The notes below the pieces were generated by a model. The model had not been told where the DNA came from. It did not search any database and saw only the letters and a list, made by a program, of their open reading frames with translations. Shown here in pieces: positions 1 to 6,478 of a DNA stretch of 7,339 bases. The position numbers and the translations under genes are program-made. Position 1 is the first letter of the stretch, and every line of letters starts with the position of its first letter. This DNA is from Flavipsychrobacter sp. (lineage in GTDB: Bacteria > Bacteroidota > Bacteroidia > Chitinophagales > Chitinophagaceae). Where the stretch lies: NCBI GenBank assembly GCA_021156265.1, contig JAJNBR010000166.1, positions 1 through 7,339 of the forward strand, written 5' to 3'.

Positions 1-794
1 ACCGAAATACCTGCCAGTTCATCTTTTCGTTGCCACTCCAGTAAATCATCCGACGACGCATAGCCGATCCGGTACGCTTCATTCCCCGCCCTAAAGTCCT
101 TGCTACCCCGGAAACAATACCACATGTGATAACTGCCATCAAAACGGATTACCGCCGGCTTTGTGATCGCCTCGTATTCGTTAACCTGATCAACAATAAC
201 TCGTCCTGTCTGATCCCAGCTTAAGCCATCCTCTGAGCAAGCATACTTAATATCGTATGTGTGCTCTAGCTTGCCGTCTATATTATGCCAATTAGTACCT
301 GAGCAGTAAAACATATGCCATTTGTCATCTACAAACACCTCGGGGGAGGTAGCAGAATAGAGTTCATGAGGTGTTCTGTCTATTATTGGCCCATAAAACT
401 TCTTTTTGAAGGTCATACCTCCGTCTTCGCTTATGGCCAGCCCTGTAAAGTTATTGTAGGGAACGCCTGTTGCCCTGCACCAGCCGCTATAGTACAAATA
501 GACCAATCCATCTTTCTCTACCACTGCACTTGGCATGATGCCGTGCTGGTCAAAAGTACCTGGTGTGCCTAGTTCAAGTATGGGTTTGTCGTGAACACAG
601 ATCACCTTCGAGAGGTCATCCAGGCTGAGGTCGCAAAATGTGGTCAGGGTCTGATCTTGCTGCGGTCTTGTAGCAAAGTAAACCCTCAGGCGGTCTTCTT
701 TCAACAACAGTGTGGGAACTTGCGCATGTGATTTCGACCACCCGATTTGTGGTACGACATTATCAACAAAAGCAATTTTCTCCCACGTCATCAT
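1..794 (-). CDS. Beta-propeller protein (GH43/GH32/sialidase-like fold), 3'-truncated
   Basis: Reading back from the ATG at 792-794, the frame stays open to the window edge (264 codons) with no stop. Four blade-like repeats are visible, each with a Pro then Val/Leu strand, an acidic turn, and an aromatic strand: VPTLLLKEDRLRVYFATR (26-43), MPSAVVEKDGLVYLYYSG (87-104), SPEVFVDDKWHMFYCSG (150-166) and KPAVIRFDGSYHMWYC (212-227). Between them lie SEDGGMTF at 122-129, a full Asp-box (S-x-D-x-G-x-T-F), and the related SEDGLSW at 187-193. This pattern fits five-bladed glycosidase-like propellers, but which catalytic acids are present cannot be judged. No signal peptide is seen: the N-terminus is MMTWEKIAFVDNV, so a cytoplasmic location is likely. 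Similar uncharacterised proteins occur in glycan loci. It could bind or process a sugar intermediate. A second ATG at 789-791 is an equally good start. The ATGA overlap with the acyltransferase stop makes it part of the same operon. Confidence 0.8.
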   Translation of the reverse strand, partial: MMTWEKIAFVDNVVPQIGWSKSHAQVPTLLLKEDRLRVYFATRPQQDQTLTTFCDLSLDDLSKVICVHDKPILELGTPGTFDQHGIMPSAVVEKDGLVYLYYSGWCRATGVPYNNFTGLAISEDGGMTFKKKFYGPIIDRTPHELYSATSPEVFVDDKWHMFYCSGTNWHNIDGKLEHTYDIKYACSEDGLSWDQTGRVIVDQVNEYEAITKPAVIRFDGSYHMWYCFRGSKDFRAGNEAYRIGYASSDDLLEWQRKDELAGIS

Positions 795-1471
795 AAATTC
801 GAAAAGTTTGAGAATTTCAAAAACTGCTTTGAGTTGAGCTTTATTGCCTTATCGCTTTCAGCTATTACCACCTTACCATCCTCAAGATTTTTGGTTAACA
901 GTACGTTCGCACCAATGAACGCTTCGTTACCAATGGTAACACTGTGTGCCACAGTGGCATTTACTGCAAAGAAGCAGTTATTCCCGATCGTCACATTGCC
1001 CGATATGTTGGCAGCAGAAGTAAACCAGCAATGATCGCCTATCGTGCTGTGGTGGCCTATCATAGCACCGCTCCATACAAACACATCATCACCCAGCTTT
1101 ACCCGCGGATGAATGCATACATTATTCATGATAAAGCAATTCTTTCCATACACCAGGTCTTTGGGCACCGATGATTGAGGGTGCACGTAAGATATGATCT
1201 CGTAACCTTTTGCTTCGGCTTCTTTGATCTTTGCTGCGCGCACTTCATTTAAGTTATGATAACCCACTGCAACAAACATAGAATATTTCTCAGGAGGATA
1301 TTTTTCTTCGATATTCTCAAATGCGTCAACAGGCAGACCATTAAAAGATGGCTCCTTAATATAAGCATGGTCAACAGTAAATGCTTTAACAGGCAAACCG
1401 CTTTCCTCGCGCATATAGAACTGAATAACATCAGCTATCTTACCTATTCCGAAAATGATGATGTCTTTCAT
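791..1471 (-). CDS. NeuD/PglD/VioB-family left-handed beta-helix acyltransferase
   Basis: The 226-residue product has the two-part NeuD/PglD architecture. The N-terminal Rossmann-like fold has IIIFGIGKIA at 4-13, the region that holds the nucleotide-sugar in PglD. A C-terminal hexapeptide-repeat helix runs from about residue 100 to 193, with turns such as VYGKNCFI, VKLGDDVFV, STIGDHCWF, VTIGNNCFF and VTIGNEAFIG. His140 in GAMIGHHSTIGDH aligns by eye with the catalytic His of PglD, which deprotonates a sugar 4-amino group for acyl transfer from acetyl-CoA. VioB, which acetylates dTDP-viosamine, belongs to the same family and would fit the VioA-like aminotransferase upstream. It may use acetyl-CoA, or less typically the ACP-bound acyl group. 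The last 15 residues (SKQFLKFSNFSNL end) are Phe/Lys-rich and lie beyond the helix. The ATG overlaps the ligase stop, and the stop overlaps the next gene, both as ATGA. Only the acceptor and donor are uncertain. Confidence 0.9.
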   Translation of the reverse strand: MKDIIIFGIGKIADVIQFYMREESGLPVKAFTVDHAYIKEPSFNGLPVDAFENIEEKYPPEKYSMFVAVGYHNLNEVRAAKIKEAEAKGYEIISYVHPQSSVPKDLVYGKNCFIMNNVCIHPRVKLGDDVFVWSGAMIGHHSTIGDHCWFTSAANISGNVTIGNNCFFAVNATVAHSVTIGNEAFIGANVLLTKNLEDGKVVIAESDKAIKLNSKQFLKFSNFSNL

Positions 1472-3015
1472 ACGAGGTGTTTTTTTTCCTTGAGCGCTAC
1501 TCTATCTATCTTCCCGTTCTGATTCTTCGGCAACGCCTCAAGGATGAACAATTTCTTTGGCAGCATATAATCCGGCAACAGGCCTTTCAATTCGCCCATC
1601 ACCTCAGCCACTTCCTCATTACCCGATACAGACACAAACGCCACAATCTGCCCAAGACCCTCGCCCAGCTTTTCATAGATCACGGCGGTTTCGTCCACAT
1701 ATTTTAGGGTACTTAAGATCGATTCGATTTCTTCCAGTTCTATCCGGTAACCCATGTGTTTTATTTGGTTATCAGCACGGCCTTTAAAATGCAGGTGTCC
1801 TTTCTCGTCTACCTGCACCAGGTCACCGGTTTTATAGATCACTTCGTTGTAGTCAGTATTGTGCGGATTTTGAATAAACGATGCGGAAGTGCGTTCTGGA
1901 TCGTTATAATATCCAGCGCCAACGTTAGGACCTTTCAATCCCAGCTCTCCGAATCCGGGACCTTTCTCGTTGAGCAACACGTAATCAAAATTAGGCGCAA
2001 GAAATCCCAGCGGCGCCAGGTTATTCATATCCGAAAAATCATTTTCAGTCACCACGTACGAAGAACAAATGCAAGTGCATTCAGTAGGTCCGTACACGTT
2101 AAACAATGTCGCCTGGTTATTAAACAGCTCAAACAGCTTTTTCAGTTTCGGTTTAGGGAAACCCTCTCCGCCGAAAATGAACCGTTTCATAGCCGGCAGT
2201 TTGCCCGCCGAAAGCGCTTTAGTAGTAAGTAAGTATACCAGTAACGATGGCACAGAGAACCAGCTGTTACACCCGGTACTTTCCAGCTCTTTTACCAACA
2301 GGAAGGGATCCTTAGTAATATCGCTTGTGAACGGCACGAGCTGTGCGCCAGAAAATATTGAAACGTAAAAATCAAATACCGAGTTATCGAAGTATATGGG
2401 ATTCACATTAGTAAACACATCTGTCGGCTGAACATCAAACTCCGCCTGTCCCCACGAAATAAAATTCAGCAGGTTGCTGTGTGTGATCACCGCACCTTTG
2501 GGGAAACCGGTAGACCCGGATGTGAACATGATATACGCCGGATCGCTACCTGTTACCGAAGGCACCGTTGCAGGCAGTTTATCGCTCTTCGTATCGATCG
2601 CTGCTTCAAACTGCTCATCAAAAGCCGTTAGCTTATATTGCAGTTCACCGGACAAGCCATCCGCCACTTCAGGCAAAACCACGTCATATAATATCAATAT
2701 AGGCTTGCAGCGCTCAACTATCTTTTTTATCCTCTGGTAGGGAGACGTGGTGTCAAGATTAGTATAGACAACACCCAGCTTCAGACTGGCAAGCATGGTG
2801 GCATATGCTAATGGAGATTTGTTGTTGAAGATCGCAACAACATCGTTCTTCTTCAGCCCTTTTTCAGCAAGCCAATGCGCTATCTTATTCGATAAGGTTT
2901 CAAGTTCCGAAAAACTGACTTCCCGTCCGCCGGGATATTTAAGCGCCACTTTATTCGCATAGGCGTCAGCCACCTGCGGGAATAAAGAGCCGATATTGTA
3001 GGTATACCTATTCAT
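1468..3015 (-). CDS. Stand-alone adenylation-domain (AMP-forming) ligase, DltA/NRPS A-domain type
   Basis: This 515-residue protein is a complete adenylation enzyme with no fused carrier domain. Core motifs run in order: FTSGSTGFPKG at 164-174 (A3, ATP loop), FDNS with Asp210 (A4), NVYGPTE at 306-312 (A5), YKTGDL at 394-399 (A7), GRADNQIKHMGYRIELEEIE at 412-431 (A8, hinge Asp415), and PKNQNGKIDR at 496-505 with catalytic Lys502 (A10). It should activate a carboxylate with ATP and pass it to the phosphopantetheine thiol of the ACP encoded at 3764-3994. Asp210 aligns with the GrsA Asp235 that binds an alpha-amino group, so an amino acid is the favoured substrate. By hand, the pocket reads D210 N211 F214 S254 I280 G282 V307 C315 I316 K502. 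It has Gly where I recall DltA having a Cys tied to D-alanine, so D-Ala is not assured. The ATG lies 2 nt after the SDR stop, and the stop overlaps the next start (ATGA). An A8 run precedes the stop. Confidence 0.93.
   Translation of the reverse strand: MNRYTYNIGSLFPQVADAYANKVALKYPGGREVSFSELETLSNKIAHWLAEKGLKKNDVVAIFNNKSPLAYATMLASLKLGVVYTNLDTTSPYQRIKKIVERCKPILILYDVVLPEVADGLSGELQYKLTAFDEQFEAAIDTKSDKLPATVPSVTGSDPAYIMFTSGSTGFPKGAVITHSNLLNFISWGQAEFDVQPTDVFTNVNPIYFDNSVFDFYVSIFSGAQLVPFTSDITKDPFLLVKELESTGCNSWFSVPSLLVYLLTTKALSAGKLPAMKRFIFGGEGFPKPKLKKLFELFNNQATLFNVYGPTECTCICSSYVVTENDFSDMNNLAPLGFLAPNFDYVLLNEKGPGFGELGLKGPNVGAGYYNDPERTSASFIQNPHNTDYNEVIYKTGDLVQVDEKGHLHFKGRADNQIKHMGYRIELEEIESILSTLKYVDETAVIYEKLGEGLGQIVAFVSVSGNEEVAEVMGELKGLLPDYMLPKKLFILEALPKNQNGKIDRVALKEKKHLV
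1480..1487 (-). other. A8 homopolymer before the ligase stop, potential -1 slippage site
   Basis: The coding strand reads AAG GAA AAA AAA CAC CTC GTA TGA. The in-frame heptamer A AAA AAA is of the X XXY YYZ slippery type. The -1 frame continues as ACA CCT CGT ATG AAA, which runs without a stop into the acyltransferase gene. A slip would thus fuse ligase and acyltransferase. I see no stimulatory hairpin, and the AAGGA is directly adjacent rather than about 10 nt upstream as in dnaX. The sequence arrangement is direct observation; function is speculative. Confidence 0.35.
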
Positions 3016-3017
3016 CT

Positions 3018-3767
3018 CTACAGCTTTAATCCTCCATCCAGGTTTAAAATAGCCCCATTGTAGAAATCATTTTCAATAATGAATTTCACAGCATTCACCA
3101 GGTCATCGGTTTTACCCAGTTTGCCTATTGGCGTGCTCTTCTGGTATTCTTTCACCTTTGCTTCGGTAAGGGCCTTTCTTGTCGATTCGGTATCAAAAAA
3201 GCCGGGAGCTATCGCATTACAACGTATGCCGAACATACCCAGTTCTTTACTCCAGGTTACTGTAAGCGCATTTATAGCAGCTTTCGAAGCAGCATATGCT
3301 GATTGTCCTGCATTACCATTAGCCGATATCGAACTGATATTGATAATAACACCTTTACTCCTCGTCTTCACCATACGTTCTGCAACATGCGACGTCAGGT
3401 AGAATACTGCATTCAGGTTAATGTCTATCGTTTTGTGCCAGCTATCGACGCTGTGCCTGGGATTTTCGCGAGACAGCAGGTTTACCAGCAGCTCGCTGTG
3501 AATAATGCCTGCGTTGTTCACGAGTACATTGAGTTTGCCGAATGACGTGAATATTTGTTCAGTCACTTCAGCACATTTTGCATAATCGGTCAGGTCAGCA
3601 GCGTAGCCATGTATGGCAGGATGTTCCTCCCGCAGCAAATCAAGCGCTTTTTGATCCCGGTCGATAACAATCACATTTGCAACTGCATCGGCAAGACTTG
3701 TACTCAATGCTTTGCCAATACCATTAGCACCGCCGGTGATAAGTATGTTTAGTTCGCTAAGGTTCAT
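3018..3767 (-). CDS. Short-chain dehydrogenase/reductase, FabG-like
   Basis: This 249-residue classical SDR has the cofactor loop TGGANGIG at 11-18, NNAG at 84-87, the structural Asn117 in DINLNAVF, the catalytic triad Ser145 (NISS), Tyr158 and Lys162 (YAASK), and the APGFFDTE cofactor-loop segment. Asp36, ending beta-strand 2 in VIVIDRD, normally favours NAD(H) over NADP(H). This differs from typical FabG reductases of fatty-acid synthesis and hints at an oxidation or an NADH-linked reduction. Placement between the carrier protein (4-nt ATGA overlap) and the adenylating ligase (2-nt gap) suggests that it acts on the ACP-bound acyl group, for example 3-keto/3-hydroxy interconversion. A sugar-nucleotide substrate is also possible, though most sugar-nucleotide SDRs are extended types with more than 300 residues. 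The family is certain; the substrate is not known. Confidence 0.92.
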   Translation of the reverse strand: MNLSELNILITGGANGIGKALSTSLADAVANVIVIDRDQKALDLLREEHPAIHGYAADLTDYAKCAEVTEQIFTSFGKLNVLVNNAGIIHSELLVNLLSRENPRHSVDSWHKTIDINLNAVFYLTSHVAERMVKTRSKGVIINISSISANGNAGQSAYAASKAAINALTVTWSKELGMFGIRCNAIAPGFFDTESTRKALTEAKVKEYQKSTPIGKLGKTDDLVNAVKFIIENDFYNGAILNLDGGLKL

Positions 3768-3994
3768 ACTACAGCAGCACCTTTCTCAGAAAGCACCTTT
3801 TTTATATCGCCGATGGTTTGCATGTTCAAAATATCCTCTCCTGTGAATTCAATACCATAGCTCTCCTCAACGCGCGTAATAAAAAGCATATGGGCCATGG
3901 ATTCCCATTCCTCAAGCGAGTTCAGCACAACACTGTCGTTTTGGTCCTGCTCCTTCAGCGAAAAAGAATCCTTAATGATCTCAGCTAATGTCAT
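3764..3994 (-). CDS. Stand-alone acyl/peptidyl carrier protein
   Basis: This 76-residue acidic protein has the length and helix pattern of a discrete acyl carrier protein. The 4'-phosphopantetheine attachment site is most likely Ser32 in LEEWESMAHMLFITRVEE. It replaces the common DSL with WESM, a variant I associate with carrier proteins beside sugar and secondary-metabolite genes rather than the fatty-acid AcpP. The second half (YGIEFTGEDILNMQTIGDIKKVL) fits ACP helices II-IV. Its job would be to hold an acyl or aminoacyl thioester made by the ligase two genes downstream. No phosphopantetheinyl transferase is in view, so a chromosomal one must charge it. The start is an ATG 9 nt after the WbqC-family stop, in an A/T-rich leader (TTACACAAA) without a Shine-Dalgarno. 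The stop overlaps the dehydrogenase start as ATGA, suggesting coupled translation. Which acyl group it carries cannot be read from the sequence. Confidence 0.9.
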   Translation of the reverse strand: MTLAEIIKDSFSLKEQDQNDSVVLNSLEEWESMAHMLFITRVEESYGIEFTGEDILNMQTIGDIKKVLSEKGAAVV

Positions 3995-4003
3995 TTTGTG
4001 TAA

Positions 4004-4708
4004 TTATTCTAAATGGTACGATGGTAAAATATGCTCCATTATATCCTCTTTGCTATTAAACATCAGTATGTCTATTATTGACAAAAAGGGTATGAATGGC
4101 TCTTTGAATTGCAAATAACTATAATTTTTCGCTATGAGAAAAGAGAGTTCCACTCCATTGTCACTAAAATAATCTTTAGTGTACAGTTCTCTGCCGCCCT
4201 GGGCGTTTACATATTTGGTGATATTCTCTTTATGGCAAATGTCGATCAGGCGGTCGGCCTTCTTAAGCTCCCGGTTGTCATACGCCTCCGAGCTCACTTT
4301 GAATTCCCTCTGTAGCCCCAGGTAGTTGCATACCTTAACAACACTTTCTATTGCCACTTTAGAGAGCGCCATTCCCTGGCTTCCGGCTATTGTGCTTTCA
4401 ACAAGCGGGAAGACATCTTTGTAATAGGGCGCCTTCCTGTAAGCGTTTTGAATGGTAGCGATGACCTTTTGCAATGGCTTCGCCTCGTCAGTCACATCAA
4501 TATCGTTGATGAGCTTGTTCTGACTAAGGTCTTTGCATGGAATAGTGAAAAGCTGGTCGGTACCGTTATTCAGTATTCTATTCCTGTTTATCCAGCCCCG
4601 GTTGATGTAATTCACATCATCATAAAACACAAACACATCAGAGGCGTAGATCAGCTGAAAGTAGCCGATATATGGAAATATATACGGCTGCATTATTGCG
4701 ATCGTCAT
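4004..4708 (-). CDS. WbqC-family protein, candidate acyl/aminoacyl transfer step
   Basis: The 234-residue product opens with AIMQPYIFPYIGYFQLI, then FYDDVNY at 28-34 and WINRNRI at 39-45, the hallmark start of the WbqC-like family. Further conserved pieces are FTIPCKD (54-60), NAQGGRELY (168-176) and FIPFLSIIDILMFNS (205-219). No signal peptide or membrane segment is visible, so a cytoplasmic enzyme is expected. The family is named after an O-antigen locus gene. From memory, that locus (Shigella dysenteriae 7/E. coli O121) also has vioA and makes Qui4N bearing an N-acetylglycyl group, a striking parallel to this neighbourhood. Its biochemical activity is not settled to my knowledge. I chose the ATG at 4706-4708, 2 nt after the aminotransferase TGA, over an in-frame TTG at 4712-4714 that would add two residues. 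The ACP gene starts 9 nt downstream, so WbqC sits between sugar amination and acyl loading. Confidence 0.9.
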   Translation of the reverse strand: MTIAIMQPYIFPYIGYFQLIYASDVFVFYDDVNYINRGWINRNRILNNGTDQLFTIPCKDLSQNKLINDIDVTDEAKPLQKVIATIQNAYRKAPYYKDVFPLVESTIAGSQGMALSKVAIESVVKVCNYLGLQREFKVSSEAYDNRELKKADRLIDICHKENITKYVNAQGGRELYTKDYFSDNGVELSFLIAKNYSYLQFKEPFIPFLSIIDILMFNSKEDIMEHILPSYHLE

Positions 4709-4710
4709 GA

Positions 4711-5790
4711 TCAATGGTTTTGCACTCTCAATAAGAGCCGTGATATGTACTCAATATCCTCGTTCTTCAACTGGTAGTACATAGGTAAACATAGCACCCG
4801 GGCGCATATATCTTCTGTAACCGGCAGTTCTGTCTTATCTACATAAGGAAGCCCTCCCAGGCAGGGATAAAAATAGCGACGCGGATATATCCAATGTGCA
4901 TTCAGCACCTCCACAGCCTTCAACAACTGTTCTTCCGTATCGAAAATCACCGGGTAATAGGAATAGTTCCAGTCGGTATTGCGTTGTATCTGTGGCTTTT
5001 GCACCCGCAGTGTAGCCAGTGCATTGTCATACACCTGTGCCTGCTTTTTCCTGCTGTCCATTATGGCCCCAATATTTTGCAGGTTTACCAGGCCCATTGC
5101 CGCATGAAACTCGGAATTTTTTCCATTGACCCCTACCCCATCAAATGTTTCCGGTCCGCTATGACCAAAATTGCGCAGGCTGGCCATTTTCTTCAATATA
5201 GCGGGATCTTTCGTTGCAACAGCGCCACCCTCTATTGTATGAAACAGCTTGGTAGCATGAAAGCTTGTTGTCGAAATATCCCCAAATTCAAAAATGCTCT
5301 TCCCTTTATATTTTACGCCGAATGAATGTGCTCCGTCGTATATCACCTTAAGGCCATGTTCTTTCGCTATTTGATCAATAGCCTCCACGTCGCAGGGATT
5401 GCCATACACATGGGTGGCCAATATCGCAGAGGTCTGAGGAGTTATTTTCTCTTTGATCTTGGACGGGTCTATATTAAGTGTACTCTTGTCTATGTCTACA
5501 AAAACAGGTTTGCAGCCCTCCCACACAATGCTGCTGGTCGTGGCCACGTAGCTAAATGGAGTGGTAATGATCTCACCTTTCAGGTCTAACGCCTTAATGG
5601 CTATTTGCAAGGCTATCGTGCCGTTACTGAGATAAAGCAAATGATCCAGCGTAAGGAATTCCTTAAGTTTTAGCTCAAGGTCGTTTACCAACGGACCATT
5701 ATTGGTCAGCCACCCCCGTTCCCAGATGCTCTCCAGGTATTTAACGTAGTCGCTAAACTCGGGCAGGAAAGGTTTGGTGACGTTGATCAT
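4711..5790 (-). CDS. DegT/DnrJ/EryC1/StrS-family sugar aminotransferase, VioA-like
   Basis: This is a full-length (359 aa) PLP-dependent aminotransferase of the nucleotide-sugar type. The Schiff-base lysine is Lys181 in SFHATKLFHTIEGG. Asp152 in YDGAHSFG should pair with the pyridine nitrogen, and His155 sits near it. SNGTIAL at 55-61 matches the phosphate-binding loop. The opening TKPFLPEF and GWLTNNGP, the ITTPFSYVATTSSIVWEG stretch, and RRYFYP at 304-309 resemble VioA, which converts dTDP-4-keto-6-deoxyglucose plus glutamate to dTDP-4-amino-4,6-dideoxyglucose (viosamine). The family assignment is firm. The exact sugar and 3- versus 4-amination are inferred from remembered similarity, so other DegT enzymes such as FdtB or PglE types are alternatives. 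It should act in the cytoplasm. No rmlA/rmlB-type genes are in view to supply the keto sugar. The ATG lies 2 nt after the methyltransferase stop, and the stop is 2 nt before the WbqC-family ATG. Confidence 0.92.
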   Translation of the reverse strand: MINVTKPFLPEFSDYVKYLESIWERGWLTNNGPLVNDLELKLKEFLTLDHLLYLSNGTIALQIAIKALDLKGEIITTPFSYVATTSSIVWEGCKPVFVDIDKSTLNIDPSKIKEKITPQTSAILATHVYGNPCDVEAIDQIAKEHGLKVIYDGAHSFGVKYKGKSIFEFGDISTTSFHATKLFHTIEGGAVATKDPAILKKMASLRNFGHSGPETFDGVGVNGKNSEFHAAMGLVNLQNIGAIMDSRKKQAQVYDNALATLRVQKPQIQRNTDWNYSYYPVIFDTEEQLLKAVEVLNAHWIYPRRYFYPCLGGLPYVDKTELPVTEDICARVLCLPMYYQLKNEDIEYISRLLLRVQNH

Positions 5791-5792
5791 AG

Positions 5793-6425
5793 CTATTCAG
5801 TTGTGGCGAAAATTACAGTTTCTTCTGCATGAATGGTATAGTGGCCAAGATACAACCTATACCCAAGTCCCAGTGACTCTATATAAAGCGGAATATTGAC
5901 AAAATCCTCCATGCCGTGATATATGGCTATAGCCAGGTTAGGCCTGAAGCGTCTTATCGTCTCTTCAGCGCCCTTCAATGCATATGGCTCTGCGCCTTCA
6001 ATGTCCATCTTAATAAAGTCCACCCGTTCAAGATTGCGCTCTTTTACCATCGTATCGATGGTCTTTGTCTTTACCACGCCATCATAATCGTCCAGCTTGT
6101 CAAACGACACTTTGCTGCCGGGGCCGTTATCAACAAAGTACATGTCAATGCCGTCCTTTTCCCACACCGGGTGTTCTACTATATTTACGATTGGCGCCAG
6201 GTGTGGATTCAGCGAGATGTTCTTCCGAAATATCTCCAGGTTATGAGGCACAAATTCGTAAGTATATACCTGGCCTGAACTACCGGTTTTAGAAGCGAAA
6301 TACAAAGCCGTATCACCCCAACAACCACCTGCGTCGATAACGACCTGGCCGGGCCTGACAGCAATAAGTTTTTCCGACGATTTGTACCTGTACTGCTCCA
6401 GCATAAAATCGATCATCACGCCCAA
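5793..6425 (-). CDS. FkbM-family SAM-dependent methyltransferase, catalytic fragment (split gene)
   Basis: This part holds the Methyltransf_21 (FkbM) domain. Counting from the TTG at 6425, the SAM-binding motif I is VIDAGGCWGDTALYF at about 29-43. An acidic motif II follows at YTYEF (Glu57). The family hallmark VDFIKMDIEGAE lies at 135-146, followed by PNLAIAIYH at 162-170. FkbM proteins are usually O-methyltransferases; in glycan loci they are presumed to methylate a sugar hydroxyl. The frame is open back to 6485, and residues before the TTG (GFFDLTPLGYDIKFYFNP) look like real family sequence, so the TTG is not a convincing native start. An in-frame ATG at 6414-6416 is the first standard start. 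The true 5' end is probably in the 6469-6906 frame. The stop is 2 nt before the aminotransferase ATG. All catalytic motifs are intact, so the break is recent, an error, or bypassed. A short active product from an internal start is possible, though unlikely. Confidence 0.85.
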   Translation of the reverse strand: MGVMIDFMLEQYRYKSSEKLIAVRPGQVVIDAGGCWGDTALYFASKTGSSGQVYTYEFVPHNLEIFRKNISLNPHLAPIVNIVEHPVWEKDGIDMYFVDNGPGSKVSFDKLDDYDGVVKTKTIDTMVKERNLERVDFIKMDIEGAEPYALKGAEETIRRFRPNLAIAIYHGMEDFVNIPLYIESLGLGYRLYLGHYTIHAEETVIFATTE

Positions 6426-6468
6426 TGGATTAAAGTAAAACTTTATGTCGTACCCTAATGGCGTCAGA

Positions 6469-6478
6469 TCAAAAAAGC
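6469..6478 (-). other. Frame-break site in the FkbM gene: T6 run followed by TGA
   Basis: On the coding strand the sequence is GCT AGG CTT TTT TGA TCT, with TTTTTT opposite the six A's at 6471-6476. A +1 slip at TTT|TGA keeps perfect Phe-codon pairing and continues as GAT CTG ACG CCA, the frame of the catalytic domain. An AGG triplet lies 3 nt before the TTT, the same spacing as the AGGGGG element before CTT TGA in prfB, although the match to a Shine-Dalgarno is only three bases. A one-base insertion in a T5 run, natural or a sequencing artefact, explains it equally well. The frame break is seen directly; programmed slippage is only inferred. Confidence 0.7.

Noticed and set aside
315..572. 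An 85-codon plus-strand frame in a region that could seem gene-free
   Set aside because: The minus strand here is a continuous propeller-protein frame with clear repeats, so this frame is a shadow.
807..821. Short inverted repeat TTTGA-gaatt-TCAAA considered as a terminator
   Set aside because: The stem is only 5 A/T-rich pairs, it lies inside the end of the acyltransferase coding region, and the next gene follows with an ATGA overlap, so termination here would make no sense.
1756..2232. A 158-codon open frame on the plus strand
   Set aside because: It lies wholly antisense to the adenylation ligase, whose core motifs are all intact. Its translation is rich in unlikely residue runs and resembles no family I know.
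4709..4714. TTG start for the WbqC-family gene two codons upstream
   Set aside because: The ATG at 4706-4708 starts directly at the conserved TIAIMQPY and leaves a 2-nt gap, as at neighbouring gene joints.
4894..5325. A 143-codon open frame on the plus strand
   Set aside because: It is antisense to the aminotransferase, has many Cys, His and Ile as shadow frames do, and has no family pattern.
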